From Pisolithus tinctorius (lineage: Eukaryota > Basidiomycota > Agaricomycetes > Boletales > Pisolithaceae): a stretch of 64,000 nt of DNA. The DNA is taken from assembly GCA_024663395.1 (NCBI GenBank), contig JANFAH010000001.1:4712001-4776000 (forward strand), in the 5' to 3' direction. Below are positions 54,101 through 64,000 of this stretch, in pieces (the first letter of the stretch is position 1; every line of letters starts with the position of its first letter). The notes beneath the pieces were generated by a model. It worked only from the letters and a program-made list of their open reading frames with translations, was not told where the DNA came from and did not search any database. The position numbers and the translations under genes are program-made.

Positions 54101-55063
54101 TGGGTGAGTTCTGGGTACCTCTTTTTCCAGCATCGCTTGTAGTGCTCCATTGATACCTTTTGCATATCTCTGGAAGTCTTGCTCACTGGTGATTGCCCTT
54201 GGTGGGCTGACCTTGGCCAGTTCTGCCTTGAGGGTGACATTGAACTTCCTCCAGTCAACTTCACAGTAGTTGAAGGTCAGTGTGGGCACAGACAGTGTGA
54301 GAGTGGTCTCTAGGCACATGAGGATTGGTATGTGGTCAGTGTTAGGGCTGTGACTTTCCAGGCAGGTGTCACAGCTGATCAAGTCCTCTATCATGGAGTC
54401 TGTGCAGAAAGTGTTGTCTGGTCTCATCCAGTTACCTGAGGACGATGACTGCAGGGTGGGTGTTCCCTTGGGTAGGATCTGGACCATGCTGTAATCTGCT
54501 ACTAATTTGAGCAGCTTTTGTGCTGACACAAGCGCTGCCATGGTGAAGAGGTGGTGGTTGTGTGCTTTGTCCCACATGGGGTGATGCCTATTGAAATTGC
54601 CTAGCCAGAGCATTTGGTTGTTCATCGTATGTCTGATATTCCTGATGTTGGCAGCTAGGAAAGTGTCCATTTCCTCCATCATGTGGTTGTGCATGCAGTC
54701 ATTGTAGATGTTGAACAATGTGTATGTGCCTTTTGTGGTCCTTAGTCACATTACAACAACATCTGCAGAGGGGAAGTCAACCTGTTCCCAGGAATTAGTG
54801 CTTATCCTGGAGTTTATGAAAGTTACCACTCGTGGTTTGGCATCCTGTGTTCTTTTCTTTGAGGGGTATACTACTCTCCAGTGGCTGTTAGCTTGCATGT
54901 TGCCAACTTGGTCGATTGGTGGTTCTTGTAGGGTGATTATGTCCCAGTCATCTGGTAATTGACTGTTGATTAGTGAGTGTAGAGCTATATGAGAAGTATT
55001 AAGATTTTGTTGCCATATTTGTAGTTTGGTTAATGTGTTGGGTTGTGATGGGTCTTCAGACAT
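51141..55063 (-). pseudogene. LINE ORF2: endonuclease, RT, RNase H, zinc finger
   Basis: From ATG 55063. APE-type endonuclease: LQIWQQNLNTSHIALHSLI, ITLQEPP (Glu), then LGNFNRHHPMWD, where the expected catalytic Asp of GDFN reads Asn, and NTDHIPI. RT: HAIKNLSPYKAPGPDGVANI, LNTTAKLLSAIV, MLFLDIEGAFPNVV, IGQGDPLS, then after a frameshift near 53040 LAFVDDTAFIAI. RNase H (52110-51700): CMLIFTDGSCMEG, VFEAEAVALILAA, ILADNQAV, IAGHMEVEGNELADREAK. C-terminal finger CLQCGGNVPEDVHHFLFQCP. Stops include a TGA after DVVVM. Dead by frameshift and stops, but nearly all domains remain. Confidence 0.93.
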
Positions 55064-56684
55064 TGATTAGGGGTGGTGTTGGGTTCAGGTCTTCTTATGA
55101 CTGGGGTTTGGTTGTCAGGAGAGGGTGAAGTGGAAGGGGGGCAGGCATGTAAATGGGTGATGCATTGTGATGGATGTTGTGGTGTGTGGGTGGGCCACCT
55201 CTTCCTCCTTGTATATGGTTCAGGTGTCCATGTCTTGGTGGGCCAGATCTGAGGTTCATTGCTTCCCCCAGCATTATTTGTCTGAGTGGACTGTTGTTAG
55301 TGGGTGGTATGGGTGGGGGCCTTGTGTGTATGATGGGGTTGGTTGCACAAGCCAGAGGCTTGACATGTGTCCACTCCTCTGATATGGGGAAGTAAGGCAT
55401 GCAGTTTTCCAGAGTGCATTCATCCATTGCATTGTGTCTTCTGATGAGATCCGGGCAATTTCTGTCTCCACTGGTGTGAGTGTAGTTCTGGCAGTTGACA
55501 CAGAAGGGGGCAGGAGAGGGGGTGTTGCATTCCTGAGTGCAGTGTGGCTGGGCACAGATACTGCAGGTGTCCATGGATTCTTTACATTCTCTTGCAAGGT
55601 GGCCTATGCATTGACATCTGAGGCAGTGAACCAGTTCCTTCTTGTCTTTGTGCAGGTGTAGTCTATCAAGGCCCCAGTAGAGGCCATCTCTGATAAGTTG
55701 GTTAGTGATCTCTGGAGAGGTGATGGATGTGAGTGTGTGGGCTACTCATTGGTTTGGGGTGCATTTGGCTGGGTCTTTTATCCACTTGATCTTGGCAATT
55801 GAGCCCTGTGGAATGTTGTTTTCAGTTTCCATGTCACAGAGGGTACCTGGGTTGTCAGTTTCAGTTGTAATGGGTAGAAACAGGATTACTATATTGTAGT
55901 GCCTATCCTTGATTGTTACTTCACCTCCCAATTTCACAAGGAAGGTCATTTTGTTAGCTGGTTCTCTGATCCATGCTATGGCTTCTTGGTTGTTGAATTC
56001 GAGGAGTATTCCATTGTTGCATAGTCATGCTATTGATCTGAGTTGCAGGTTGGGGCTGTCGACTCGGTCTACTGTTTCCAAGGCTTGTTTGATAAGGTTG
56101 ATAGTGGATTCCCTAGTTGCAGTGTTGTTCAGGAGGGGGTGGTTGCCATTAGGGTCAATCAGTAATTGCTGTTCCTTGGTAGCTGCATGGGCCATAGCAT
56201 GTTCTGGTGCTAAGCATTTTCCTAACAGGATGTGGTTCAGGTTGGCTGTTGATGATGTTAACATGTCCCTGTATGGTGTGGGGGTGGCATGTGGCTGGGT
56301 CTTGATGTGGTTTTTCACATCCTCTAGTGCTGTCTTCACCATATTCATGTTGCCAATTAGGTTTTTTATGTGGTCCTCCAGCTGAATGGTGTCTGCATGG
56401 TTGGGGGTGCTGGTGATTAGTTTGATCTTCTTGATGGTGTTGTCATTGGAGGTTATCATGTTCTCGTTGGTTTTCTCTAGGTTCTCAGCTGCTGAAAGGA
56501 TGTTTGCAATCTGCAGGGAAATGGCAGCTACTACTGAATTCTCAATCTTGTTTGAGACTGCTGTGATAATAGACTCAGCTAGTTCCAAGGTGGTGAGTTC
56601 CCTGACTAAGTATGCCATGGCTCAGATTGCTGAGTGTAGAGTATTGTTTAAACCTTTGGGTTGCGTTATGTGTTCTGGGGTGGC

Positions 56685-57136
56685 TGTTGCATTTCACCCT
56701 TGTTTTCCCCTTTTTCACTGAACATTTACCTCGTGTTTGACCCGTTGGACTATGTTTCCTTTTCGAGCCATCTTCTCTTTGATCTGACGTCTCTCTGTTT
56801 CCACCACTAGCATTACTAGTTTGTTACATGCTTAGGACATGTGCTGCCATTGTTCAACCAATGGCGTAGTTACCTCATTACATGCAGATGCCTCATGGTC
56901 CATCCCTTTGTAGTATTTAGACTGCCAGCTCAAGTCCTGGAACCCCAGACTTGAGCTGCTCAATCATACACAGTGCTTCTCAGAACCTTCGCCCTCAGTG
57001 TCCCTAACCCAGACCACTCTTACTGGCATTGCCCAAATCCTCTGTCGTTTACAGAGGTTACTGCAGCCATTGCTCAGTAGAACCCATAGTCTGTGTTTGA
57101 GCTCTCCCTACACCTTGACTTCGGTCGAGCATAACA
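56685..57136 (+). repeat. 5' LTR of Gypsy-F (452 bp)
   Basis: Starts TGTTGCATTTCACCC and ends AGCATAACA. About 93 bp of leader follow, with CATTGGGCGCCATTGTGACC just before gag; no primer site directly at the LTR edge was identified. Confidence 0.95.
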
Positions 57137-57229
57137 AAAGCTCAAGTCTACCAGCCTTTGGCTGAAACAGTCACTGTTTAGTGCACCAACACGAACCCCC
57201 AAAACAATTGACATTGGGCGCCATTGTGA

Positions 57230-58339
57230 CCCACTCATGAAGAATTGTCATCTGACAAAGAACAAGAGAGCACTGTCACTGACACCTCCTCTAATGAACC
57301 AGAACAACCAGATAGAGGTTTCACTTCAGGAATCCTCTTGAATCTCTTCACCCACTCACTCACCTTGCTTGGTACTCCCATCCCACTGGTACCTGCCACC
57401 TCTTTTCCTGCACTCCTGCCCCCACCCCAGAACACAATGTCCAGTTCATCATTGAAGGTTACGGTCAGCAATCCCACCATTAAAGCCACAGAATTGAAGA
57501 TCGGTGCTCTGTCTGACTTTGATGGAGACCAGAAGAACGTCATGAGCTGGCTGTACTCTGTACAGACCTACCTCTTAGTGAATGAAGAACTGTACAACAC
57601 TAACACCAAAAAGGTGGTCTATGCCCTGTCGTACATGAAGAAAGGTGTTGCCTGCTCATGGGCAGCCACCTTCCAGAAGACCTCTCTGGAAAAGAACCCC
57701 CCAAGTTTTGGCACTTTTGCCAATTTCACAAAAGATTTCAAGAACTCCTTCACCTCCCCAGACACTGCCGGTACTGCTATTGCAAAATTGTGTACCATGA
57801 AACAAAAGGAGTCAGTTGAACAGTACATTACTGACTTCTGGACTGCCACCGCTGATTCCACCATCACTGAAGGCATCGCATTGATCAAGTTCTTCTCACA
57901 AGGACTCAAACCTTTCATTGTGAATTGTATCCACATGATGGAAACCACTCCCACCAAGATCACTGAGTGGTACACCCACACACAAAAGTTCGATGCAAAG
58001 TGGAGGAGGGTGAACAAACTCTCTGGGAAGAAAGAAAAGAAGGCATTCCACCCCAGGAATAGTTTCACTGAAGAAAAAGACCCCAATGCTATGGATGTAG
58101 ATGGAGTTAGACTCTCCAAAGAAGAAAGAGACTGACACATCAAGGAAGGAAGATGTTTCGGTTGCAGAAACAAAGGACATCTCTCTTGAGAATGTCCAGA
58201 CAAGGGAAAGACCCCCCAAAAGAAGGTCAAAAAGATTTGAAAGATCATTGAAGTTGAAGAAAGCAATGATGAAGAAAAAGTCACTGGTCCCTCCATCACC
58301 TTGGTAAACATTGCTAGGGCCCTTGGAAAGGATTTTTGA
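57230..58339 (+). pseudogene. Gypsy-F Gag
   Basis: Open from 57230; the first ATG in frame is at about 57438 (MSSSSLKVTV), preceded by an open acidic stretch, so the true start may have been lost. Core: LKIGALSDFDGDQKNVMSWL, YALSYMKKGVACSWAATFQK, MKQKESVEQYITDFWTATAD, IKFFSQGLKPFIVNCI. A TGA at 58133 comes just before the zinc knuckle CFGCRNKGHLS-ECP, where a second TGA replaces the usual Arg; a third lies near 58238. Ends with TGA at 58337 in the candidate frameshift site. Confidence 0.88.
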
Positions 58340-58374
58340 ATGGGAACTCTAAGTTGATGCCAGATGTTCCCCAT
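58330..58374 (+). promoter_or_regulatory. Candidate -1 frameshift signal of Gypsy-F
   Basis: G_GAT_TTT (58330-58336) in gag phase with TGA right after it, then ATGGGAAC (58340-58347) able to pair with GTTCCCCAT (58366-58374) with one bulged C. Pol is -1 to gag. The short spacer and the imperfect heptamer make this weaker than the Gypsy-A signal. Confidence 0.45.
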
Positions 58375-61300
58375 GTTAAGGACAGTCCTGCTTCTGTTGC
58401 TCCTGTACTTGTATCTTCTACACCAGAATGTACTATGCAGATCCCAATCTCCCTTTATGCATCAGAAAGGACCACCAAAGTCATCAACACCACCGCTCTA
58501 GTTGACTCTGGAGCAGAAATATCCTGCATTGACTGGGGATTTGTGCAAAAGCACTGAATCCCTACCCAACAACTAGCTGAACCCATTCTTGCCAAAAACG
58601 CAGATGGAACCCCAAATTCCAAAGGGAGGATTTTGTTTTCTGCCACCCTGTACTTCAAGGTCAAAGGACTTGTCCACCAGTCCTTCTTCCATGTCATCAA
58701 CTGTGGAATGGAAAATGTAATTCTTGGTCTCCCTTGGCTTCAAGAGAATAATCCCATCGTCAATTGGAGGATGGGCACATTATCCATTGATGAAAAGACC
58801 GATAGGTCTAAAGAACTAAAATGCAACATCTCTTCTGTTGCTGTCAAAGAACCCACTGTGAACCTTGTAACACCTACTGAGAAAAAAGGAATAAACAAGT
58901 TCATGGATTATGAAGAACCAGAAGATGAAACCATCTGTGCTCACTTTGTGATGTCAGTTGGGAAACTAGTAGAAGAAGCTAAGAAGATCAACCCCAACAA
59001 TAGCCTTCTTCAAAAGATCACTATGGCCACTGAATTGGCCCAAGAAGAACATTAAAAAAAACCGAAAGCCATTCTCCCTGAGGACTACAAGGACTTCACC
59101 TCGGTTTTCAAAAAACCCTCTGACAGAGTCTTACCCCCATCATGACCATATGATCATGCCATCAACCTTGTAGAGGACTTTGTCCCCAAGGTGGCAAAAG
59201 CATACCCACTCTCTCCCTCAGAAAGAGAGTCTGCAGAAACATTCATTGAAGAAAATCTTCGAGAAGGAAAAATCCACCCTTCGAAGTCCCCTCAAGCTGC
59301 TCCCTTCTTCTTTGTCAGAAAGAAAGATGGCTCCCTCCATCCCTGTCAGGACTATTGCTATCTGAACAAGAATATGGTCAAGGATGCTTATCCCCTTCCC
59401 CTCATTTCAGATCTTGTCAACAAACTTAAAGGAGTGTCTATCTTCACAAAGATGGATGTAAGATCAGGCTACAACAATGTCCACATCAAGGAAGGGGACC
59501 AATGGAAAGCCGTGTTTATCATGCACAAAGGACTCTTTGAACCAACAGTCATGTTCTTCAGGCTGTGTAACTCCCCCACTACCTTCCAACGATTTATGAA
59601 CAACTCATTCCAAGACATGATCGCTGAAGGGTGGCTGGTCATCTACATGGATGACCTCCTCATATTCTCCACTGACCCTGAAGAACACAAACAAAGAACT
59701 CATCGCATTCTCGAACGAATGAGGGAACTATCACTCCCTCTGAAACTTGAAAAATGTCATTTTGATTTGACTGAGGTTGAATACCTTGGAATGATCATAA
59801 AGGAAAATACTGTTGCCATGGACCCTGTCAAAGTCCAAGGCATCACAGAGTGGCCTGTTCCAAAAAAGGTCAAGGATGTGCGATCCTTTTTGGGATTTGC
59901 AAACTTCTATCAAAGATTTGTCCCATACTACTCAGACATTGCCCGACCCCTGATTGACCTCACCAAGAAGACAACCACTTGGGAATGGTCGAACAAATGC
60001 CAAACTGCTTTTGAACTCCTAAAGAGGATTTTCATGGCACAACCGACCCTCTGAATGCCCGACACCTCTTGGCCATTCGCAATTACCACAGATGCATCCA
60101 AATATGCAACTGGAGGTGTCCTCCTCCAAGAAGATTCAAATGGACAGTGGCAACCCTGTGCATTCATCTCCCAGTCGTTTAACCCTGCAGAAAGAAACTA
60201 CGACATATATGACAGAGAACTGTTAGGGGTTATTTGAGGATTGAAATCCTGGAGACACTATCTCCATGGATCCCCATTCCCAGTCAAGGTTTTCACTGAC
60301 CACAAAAACCTGACTTACTTTAAAGCACCACAAAACCTGAACCACTGCCAGGCTCGCTGGCTCCTAGACCTTGCAGACTTTGATCTGCAGCTAGAACATG
60401 TCCCAGGCAAAGACCTGGCTGCCCCTGACACACTCTCCCGATGCCCTGACCATGTCCCAGATGACAATGATGACAACAAAGGGGTTACACTCCTTCCTCA
60501 GTCCATGTTTGTCAGACTCATCGATACAAACCTTACCCAGAAGGTTGCGTCCTCCTCCATGAATGACCCTGTGGTTCAAACAGCACTTTGTGCCATAGAC
60601 ACCATTGATATGCCACTTCTGTTCAAATCTCACCTCTCTGATTGGAGGTATGACAACAGAGTACTACTCTACAGGGATCGAGTTTGCATCCCGGATGACT
60701 CCTCCCTCCGACAGACCATCGTGTCCAACCACCATGATCACCCCTCCACTGGACACCCCGGTGTTCTAAAAACCCGTCAACTCGTCTCCTCTGAGTTTTG
60801 GTGGCCCAGACTAGCATCCTTTGTCCACAGATATGTGGAAGGCTGTGCTACTTGCCAGCAGAATAAGACCAACACACACCCAACAACACCACCCCTAATG
60901 CCCATCCCTTTCAACAGATCTCCTGCAATCTGGTTACAGATCTTCCTCTTTCCAGAGGCTATGATTCCCTTTTGGTCATGGTAGACCATGGGCTTATGAA
61001 GGGGGTAATTTTAACACCCACAAAGAAGACCATGTCTGCTGCCAATATCACAGCGCTCTTTTTCAAAAAAGTCTACTCCCACTTCGGGTTGTATGACAAA
61101 ATTATATCAGATCAAGGCCCTCAGTTTGCCTCTGTGTTCGCTAAAGAACTCACCTCCCTTCTGGGATATTCCCTTGCTCTCTCAATGGCATACCATCCTC
61201 AGACCAACGGAGAAACAGAATGTGTCAACCAAGAGGTCAAAACATACCTCAGAATCTTCTGCCAGAATGACCCTGCCTTGTGGGTGGACAACCTCCCAAT

Positions 61301-62090
61301 GGCTGAATTCACACACAATCACCAACCCCATTCCATCACCCACCAATCACCATTTTACCTCATGTATGGCTATGAACTGAAACCCCTTCTGTCCCTTATC
61401 ATGGAAACCCACCTTCCCACTGCCAAGTCTAGACTCGAGGAACTCCAAAAGGCCAGAGAAGAAGCCCTTGTGGCCCATGATCTGGCTAGAAATGTAATGA
61501 AGAACTGCCTGTTGCGACCCTTCACCCTGTTCCAAAAAGGGGACAAGGTCTGGCTAGAAGCAAGAAACTTGAAATGCTCCTACGAAAACAGAAAGATTGC
61601 TCCTAAATGAGAAGGACCCTTTACCATCTCCGATGTCCTATCTCCAATCATGTACCACCTTGTAATTCCCACATGATGGAAGATCCACAATGTCTTCCAT
61701 GCTTCCCTCCTATCACCCTATCATGAAAATGATGTCCACGGACTGAACTTCCCAGCTCCACTGCCTGACCTGATCAATGAGGAAGAAGAATACAAAGTCG
61801 AGGTGATAGTCAGCCATAAAAGGTCCAGCCATGGCCATGCCTTTTTAATCAAATGGAAGGGTTACCCTTCTTCCAAAAACTCGTGGCAGAAAGAGACCCA
61901 CCTTGAACATGCAGACAATATACTCTCTGCATATAAAAGATGCTTCCCAAAGGACTTCCCTCATCAGAAACAACCCACTCAATGTTCTTCTTGCATCATC
62001 AGAAACATAACTCTAGAAATGCCTCCTCATTGCTACACCTATCCTCGCGAACCCTCTCGTCACCACACCCCCTTTGCTCATCGTCAATGA
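58336..62090 (+). pseudogene. Gypsy-F Pol: protease, RT, RNase H, integrase, chromodomain
   Basis: Protease: TALVDSGAEISCIDWGF (near 58495). [36 protein letters not shown], catalytic [11 protein letters not shown] (about 59640), thumb [15 protein letters not shown]. RNase [50 protein letters not shown]. Integrase: HHDHPSTGHPGVLKTRQ with CATCQQNK, a frameshift near 60930, then MVDHGLMKGVI, IISDQGPQF and NGETECVNQEVK (D, D, E). Chromodomain about 61790-61940 (EVIVSHKRSSHGHAFLIKWK). TGA codons at 58555, 59143, 60052, 60237, 61608 and 61674, plus a TAA at 59053. Inactive. Confidence 0.93.
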
Positions 62091-62108
62091 CAGCCTGCTA
62101 GCAATCAG

Positions 62109-63026
62109 ATGATTGCCTCTTACTGCCTGTTCATCACCAACCCCACCATCATAGGCACCATTTACCACAAGGTTGATGAGAACTCTCCTCTCGACTTGGT
62201 ATACCATGCCACTATCCAAGCCCTCTGACTTGAGGAGTTGTCCCAGTATGTCAACCGACAAAATCCTCTGTTATCCCCTGCATGTACCATTTTGAATGAA
62301 ATTGCATATGAGCAAGTTCTGTTGCTCCTTAGACTTTTTGACATCCTAGGAGGTGCTGACCTCATCTATAATGTCTGCCAATACCCTACATTGATTGCAC
62401 CACCCCCTCCTGGGTCTCAAAGGCCCTTGACTACAATCTCTCCCCCAGTTTCCTCCATGTCATCCTCCCCTCCAGCATCATTGCCATCCTCCCACTCCTC
62501 CCACTCATCTTGCTCTCTTAGAAGAGCTGATAGACCTTGTGCCTGCTGCCTGTCTGGCCCCAACCCCCAACTGTGCGAGTCTCATGATTCCCTGTCTGAA
62601 GTAGACCCCGAGACTGCCTTCAGCATCTCCAGAGCTGAACTCAACTACACTTTGAACATCATCGAGACCCTCGCCCAGCTGCCACCATCCCCCATGCTAA
62701 ATGCACTTGCAGAGGCTGATCACCCTCTTACCCCCTCTGATCCATGCTATTGTCAGGTGTGTTATGTTTGTCGACAACTAGGACACATTCATGTCAACTG
62801 TGGGCTCTATGAATGCCCCCTCTGTCATGCCACTTGTCCAGGGCATACCCAGGCCCAATGTCCCTCTATATGCCCTTGTCGACCTTTACAAGAAAGAATT
62901 GCCACCCCTGGTGTGGTAGATGACCGTACCCTCGTTGGGAGCAAGGATGACGACTTGTATGATAATAACTTCGACTTTGACGACTCTGCTATCAGCAATA
63001 TGACCGGAGAGCCCTACAGAGAGTAA
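62109..63026 (+). pseudogene. Gypsy-F third ORF with CCHC knuckles (env position)
   Basis: Sense-strand ORF starting at ATG 62109 (MIASYCLFITNPTIIGTIYH), 19 bp after pol. It has one TGA near 62227 (IQAL-LEEL, Arg expected) and ends at 63026, 38 bp before the 3' LTR. About 305 residues: a hydrophobic helical N-terminal half (YEQVLLLLRLFDILGGADLI), a Ser/Pro-rich middle, CACC, a helix (AELNYTLNIIETLAQL) and a Cys/His-rich end with CYVCRQLGHIHVNC (canonical C-x2-C-x4-H-x4-C) and CPLCHATCPGHTQAQC. Acidic tail. No signal peptide or clear membrane anchor, so not an envelope protein. Probably a nucleic-acid-binding accessory protein; function unknown. Confidence 0.6.
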
Positions 63027-63051
63027 GTTGAAGTTGGGGACTTCAATGCTT

Positions 63052-63061
63052 AAGAAGGGGG
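63052..63061 (+). promoter_or_regulatory. Polypurine tract of Gypsy-F
   Basis: AAGAAGGGGG three bases before the 3' LTR, the expected plus-strand primer. Confidence 0.65.
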
Positions 63062-63064
63062 TAA

Positions 63065-63516
63065 TGTTACATTTCACCCTTGTTTTCCCCTTTTTCACCA
63101 AATGTTTACCTCGTGTTTGACCTGTTGGACTATGTTTCCTTTTCGAGCCATCTTCTCTTTGATCCAATGGCTCTCTGTTTCCACCACTAGCATTACTAGT
63201 TCATTACATGCTCAGGACATGTGCCGCCATTGTTCAACCAATGGTGTAGTTACCTTGTTACATGCGGACACCTCATGGTCCGTCCCTTTGTAGTATTTAG
63301 ACTGCTGGCTCAAGTCCTGGAACCCCAGACTTGAGCTGCTCAATCATATGCAGTGTTTCTCAGAACTTTCACCCTCAGTGTCCCTAACCTGGACCACTCT
63401 TACTGGCATTGCCCAAATCCTCTGTTGTTTACAGAGGTTACTGCAGCCATTGCTCAGTAGAACCCATAGTCTGCATTTGAGCTCTCCCTACACCTTGACT
63501 TCGGTCAAGTGTAACA
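63065..63516 (+). repeat. 3' LTR of Gypsy-F (452 bp)
   Basis: Starts TGTTACATTTCACCC and ends GTGTAACA. Same length as the 5' LTR; differences lie mostly at CpG sites. Confidence 0.95.
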
Positions 63517-63668
63517 GTGGCCAGTTCACCTTGGATGGTGTAGAGTTGGTCTAGAAGGGTTCTGGCTGTTGCTGTGTCTTTGATTTCAGCTTCTGGATTG
63601 TTGATGATTTCTTTGAGCGACAGTCTGCCACTTCTGGTGGTTTTGCCAAGCTGTGTGGCATTTGACAT

Positions 63669-63830
63669 TCAGGGTCCTGGCAAAGGACCTGGCATGGTGT
63701 GGGAATGTGACCTCACAGACGTTCATCCAGTTGAGGTCATAAAATGGTGGGGGTGGTGGGTGTGGTTGTGTAGCCTGTGATGGGCTCTGCTGAGTCTGGC
63801 TGGGGTGACAAGGTCAGAAGAAGTTTTTTT
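63669..63830 (-). other. LINE 5' untranslated region
   Basis: 162 bp upstream of ORF1 up to the target duplication. On the minus strand it starts with seven A. Confidence 0.6.
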
Positions 63831-64000
63831 CCAACCAGACTCTTGAACAGTACCTCCAAGTGTACTGCAACTACCAGCAGGACAATTGGGCCAACCTCTT
63901 ACCTTTGGCCAAGTTTGCTTACAATAATGCCCCTAGTGCTACTACCAGTGTCTCCCCATTCTTTGCTAATAAGGGATACCATCCCAATATCTCAGTGTAC
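63831..64000 (+). pseudogene. Gypsy-A5 integrase continuation (runs off window)
   Basis: Begins with the second copy of CCAACCAGACTCT and continues the integrase interrupted at 50543: [20 protein letters not shown] and the NNAPSATTSVSPFFANKGY block. Extends beyond the window. Confidence 0.9.

Larger units (their letters stand above)
56685..63516 (+). mobile_element. Gypsy-F, complete chromovirus (6832 bp)
   Basis: LTRs of 452 bp at 56685-57136 and 63065-63516 with ends TGTT...AACA, TSD GTGGC (56680-56684, 63517-63521). Contains gag, pol with chromodomain and a third sense ORF, then a polypurine tract (63052-63061). A distinct family from Gypsy-A. Frames are broken by TGA codons and at least one indel. 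Confidence 0.97.
55095..63668 (-). pseudogene. LINE ORF1 (Gag-like), interrupted by Gypsy-F
   Basis: N-terminus MSNATQLGKTTRSGRLSLKE at 63668, running to 63522. It is cut by Gypsy-F and continues in the same frame at 56684 (PEHITQPKGLNNTLHS). Middle part: a helical region (LELAESIITAVSNKIENS, LEDHIKNLIGNMNMVKTALE) and a domain near 56000-55750 (GEVTIKDRHYNIVILFLP). C-terminal CCHC knuckles are CLRCQCIGHLAREC, then CSICAQPHCTQEC and CVNCQNYTHTSGDRNCP. Three TGA codons (after HSAI, RSIA and TPNQ) are at likely Arg positions. Ends 31 bp before ORF2. Binds element RNA by family analogy. Confidence 0.88.
50544..63830 (-). mobile_element. Full-length Tad1-like LINE, split by Gypsy-F
   Basis: Minus strand. 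Flanked by the 13-bp target duplication CCAACCAGACTCT (50531-50543 and 63831-63843) inside Gypsy-A5 integrase. Contains ORF1 (nucleic-acid-binding), ORF2 (endonuclease, RT, RNase H, zinc finger) and a (TA)n tail. Without Gypsy-F and its duplicate it is about 6.45 kb, a full-length size for this clade. Confidence 0.95.

Noticed and set aside
62109..63026. Envelope gene in Gypsy-F
   Set aside because: No signal peptide, no clear transmembrane anchor and no glycoprotein features; the Cys/His pattern is that of zinc knuckles.

Overview
The window looks like a transposon graveyard from a filamentous fungus, most likely an Agaricomycete (basidiomycete). The basis is: Ty3/Gypsy chromoviruses with C-terminal chromodomains, Ty1/Copia elements, a Tad1-type LINE with an RNase H domain (a mainly fungal clade), and spliceosomal introns of about 52-57 bp with GTGAGT/GTAAGT donors. 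No intact host gene was found. The only host-derived coding sequence recognised is a broken, intron-containing fragment of a mitochondrial-type Hsp70 gene carried inside a large inverted-repeat element. Species cannot be named from this sequence.

Layout. 1-1527: 3' end of Gypsy-B1 (antisense ORF plus LTR). 1528-1919: fragment of element X. 1920-4639: 3' half of Gypsy-A1. 4736-15926: Gypsy-D on the minus strand with two 256-bp LTRs; its leader is interrupted by a 1577-bp foldback element (13724-15300). 15927-16997: Gypsy-A2 3' end. 16998-22345: Copia-1, minus strand. 22346-29014: Gypsy-A3, broken by a 1.8-kb insertion and by a solo LTR that itself contains another solo LTR. 29015-41692: Copia-2, split by the complete 7.6-kb Gypsy-A4 (30205-37818, TSD CAAAC) and by a solo LTR (38353-39069, TSD ACACC). 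41693-49629: element X, with minisatellites, long inverted arms, a MITE, two solo LTRs and the Hsp70 fragment. 49630-64000: a three-level nest in which Gypsy-A5 is split by a full-length LINE (50544-63830, 13-bp TSD) whose ORF1 is split by Gypsy-F (56685-63516, TSD GTGGC).

How the genes work together. Gypsy-A encodes Gag and a Pol polyprotein (protease, RT, RNase H, integrase, chromodomain) joined by what looks like a -1 ribosomal frameshift signal (A_AAA_AAA, immediate stop, 6-nt spacer, 9-bp stem). Between Pol and the 3' LTR, on the opposite strand, lies an extra spliced ORF with a coiled coil and a six-cysteine motif matching the spacing of fungal Zn(II)2Cys6 clusters. The same antisense arrangement recurs in Gypsy-B1 and in the unrelated-looking Gypsy-D. 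Gypsy-F instead has a sense-strand third ORF with CCHC knuckles in the env position. These accessory ORFs, the frameshift signals and the Hsp70-carrying element are the most interesting content.

Decay. In-frame stops are mostly TGA at places where related proteins have Arg, and the two LTRs of Gypsy-A4 differ mainly at former CpG sites (CA in one, TG in the other). This indicates C-to-T mutation at CpG. A few insertions (1-1527, 27033-28656, 43907-44422) are still CpG-rich and so are probably young.
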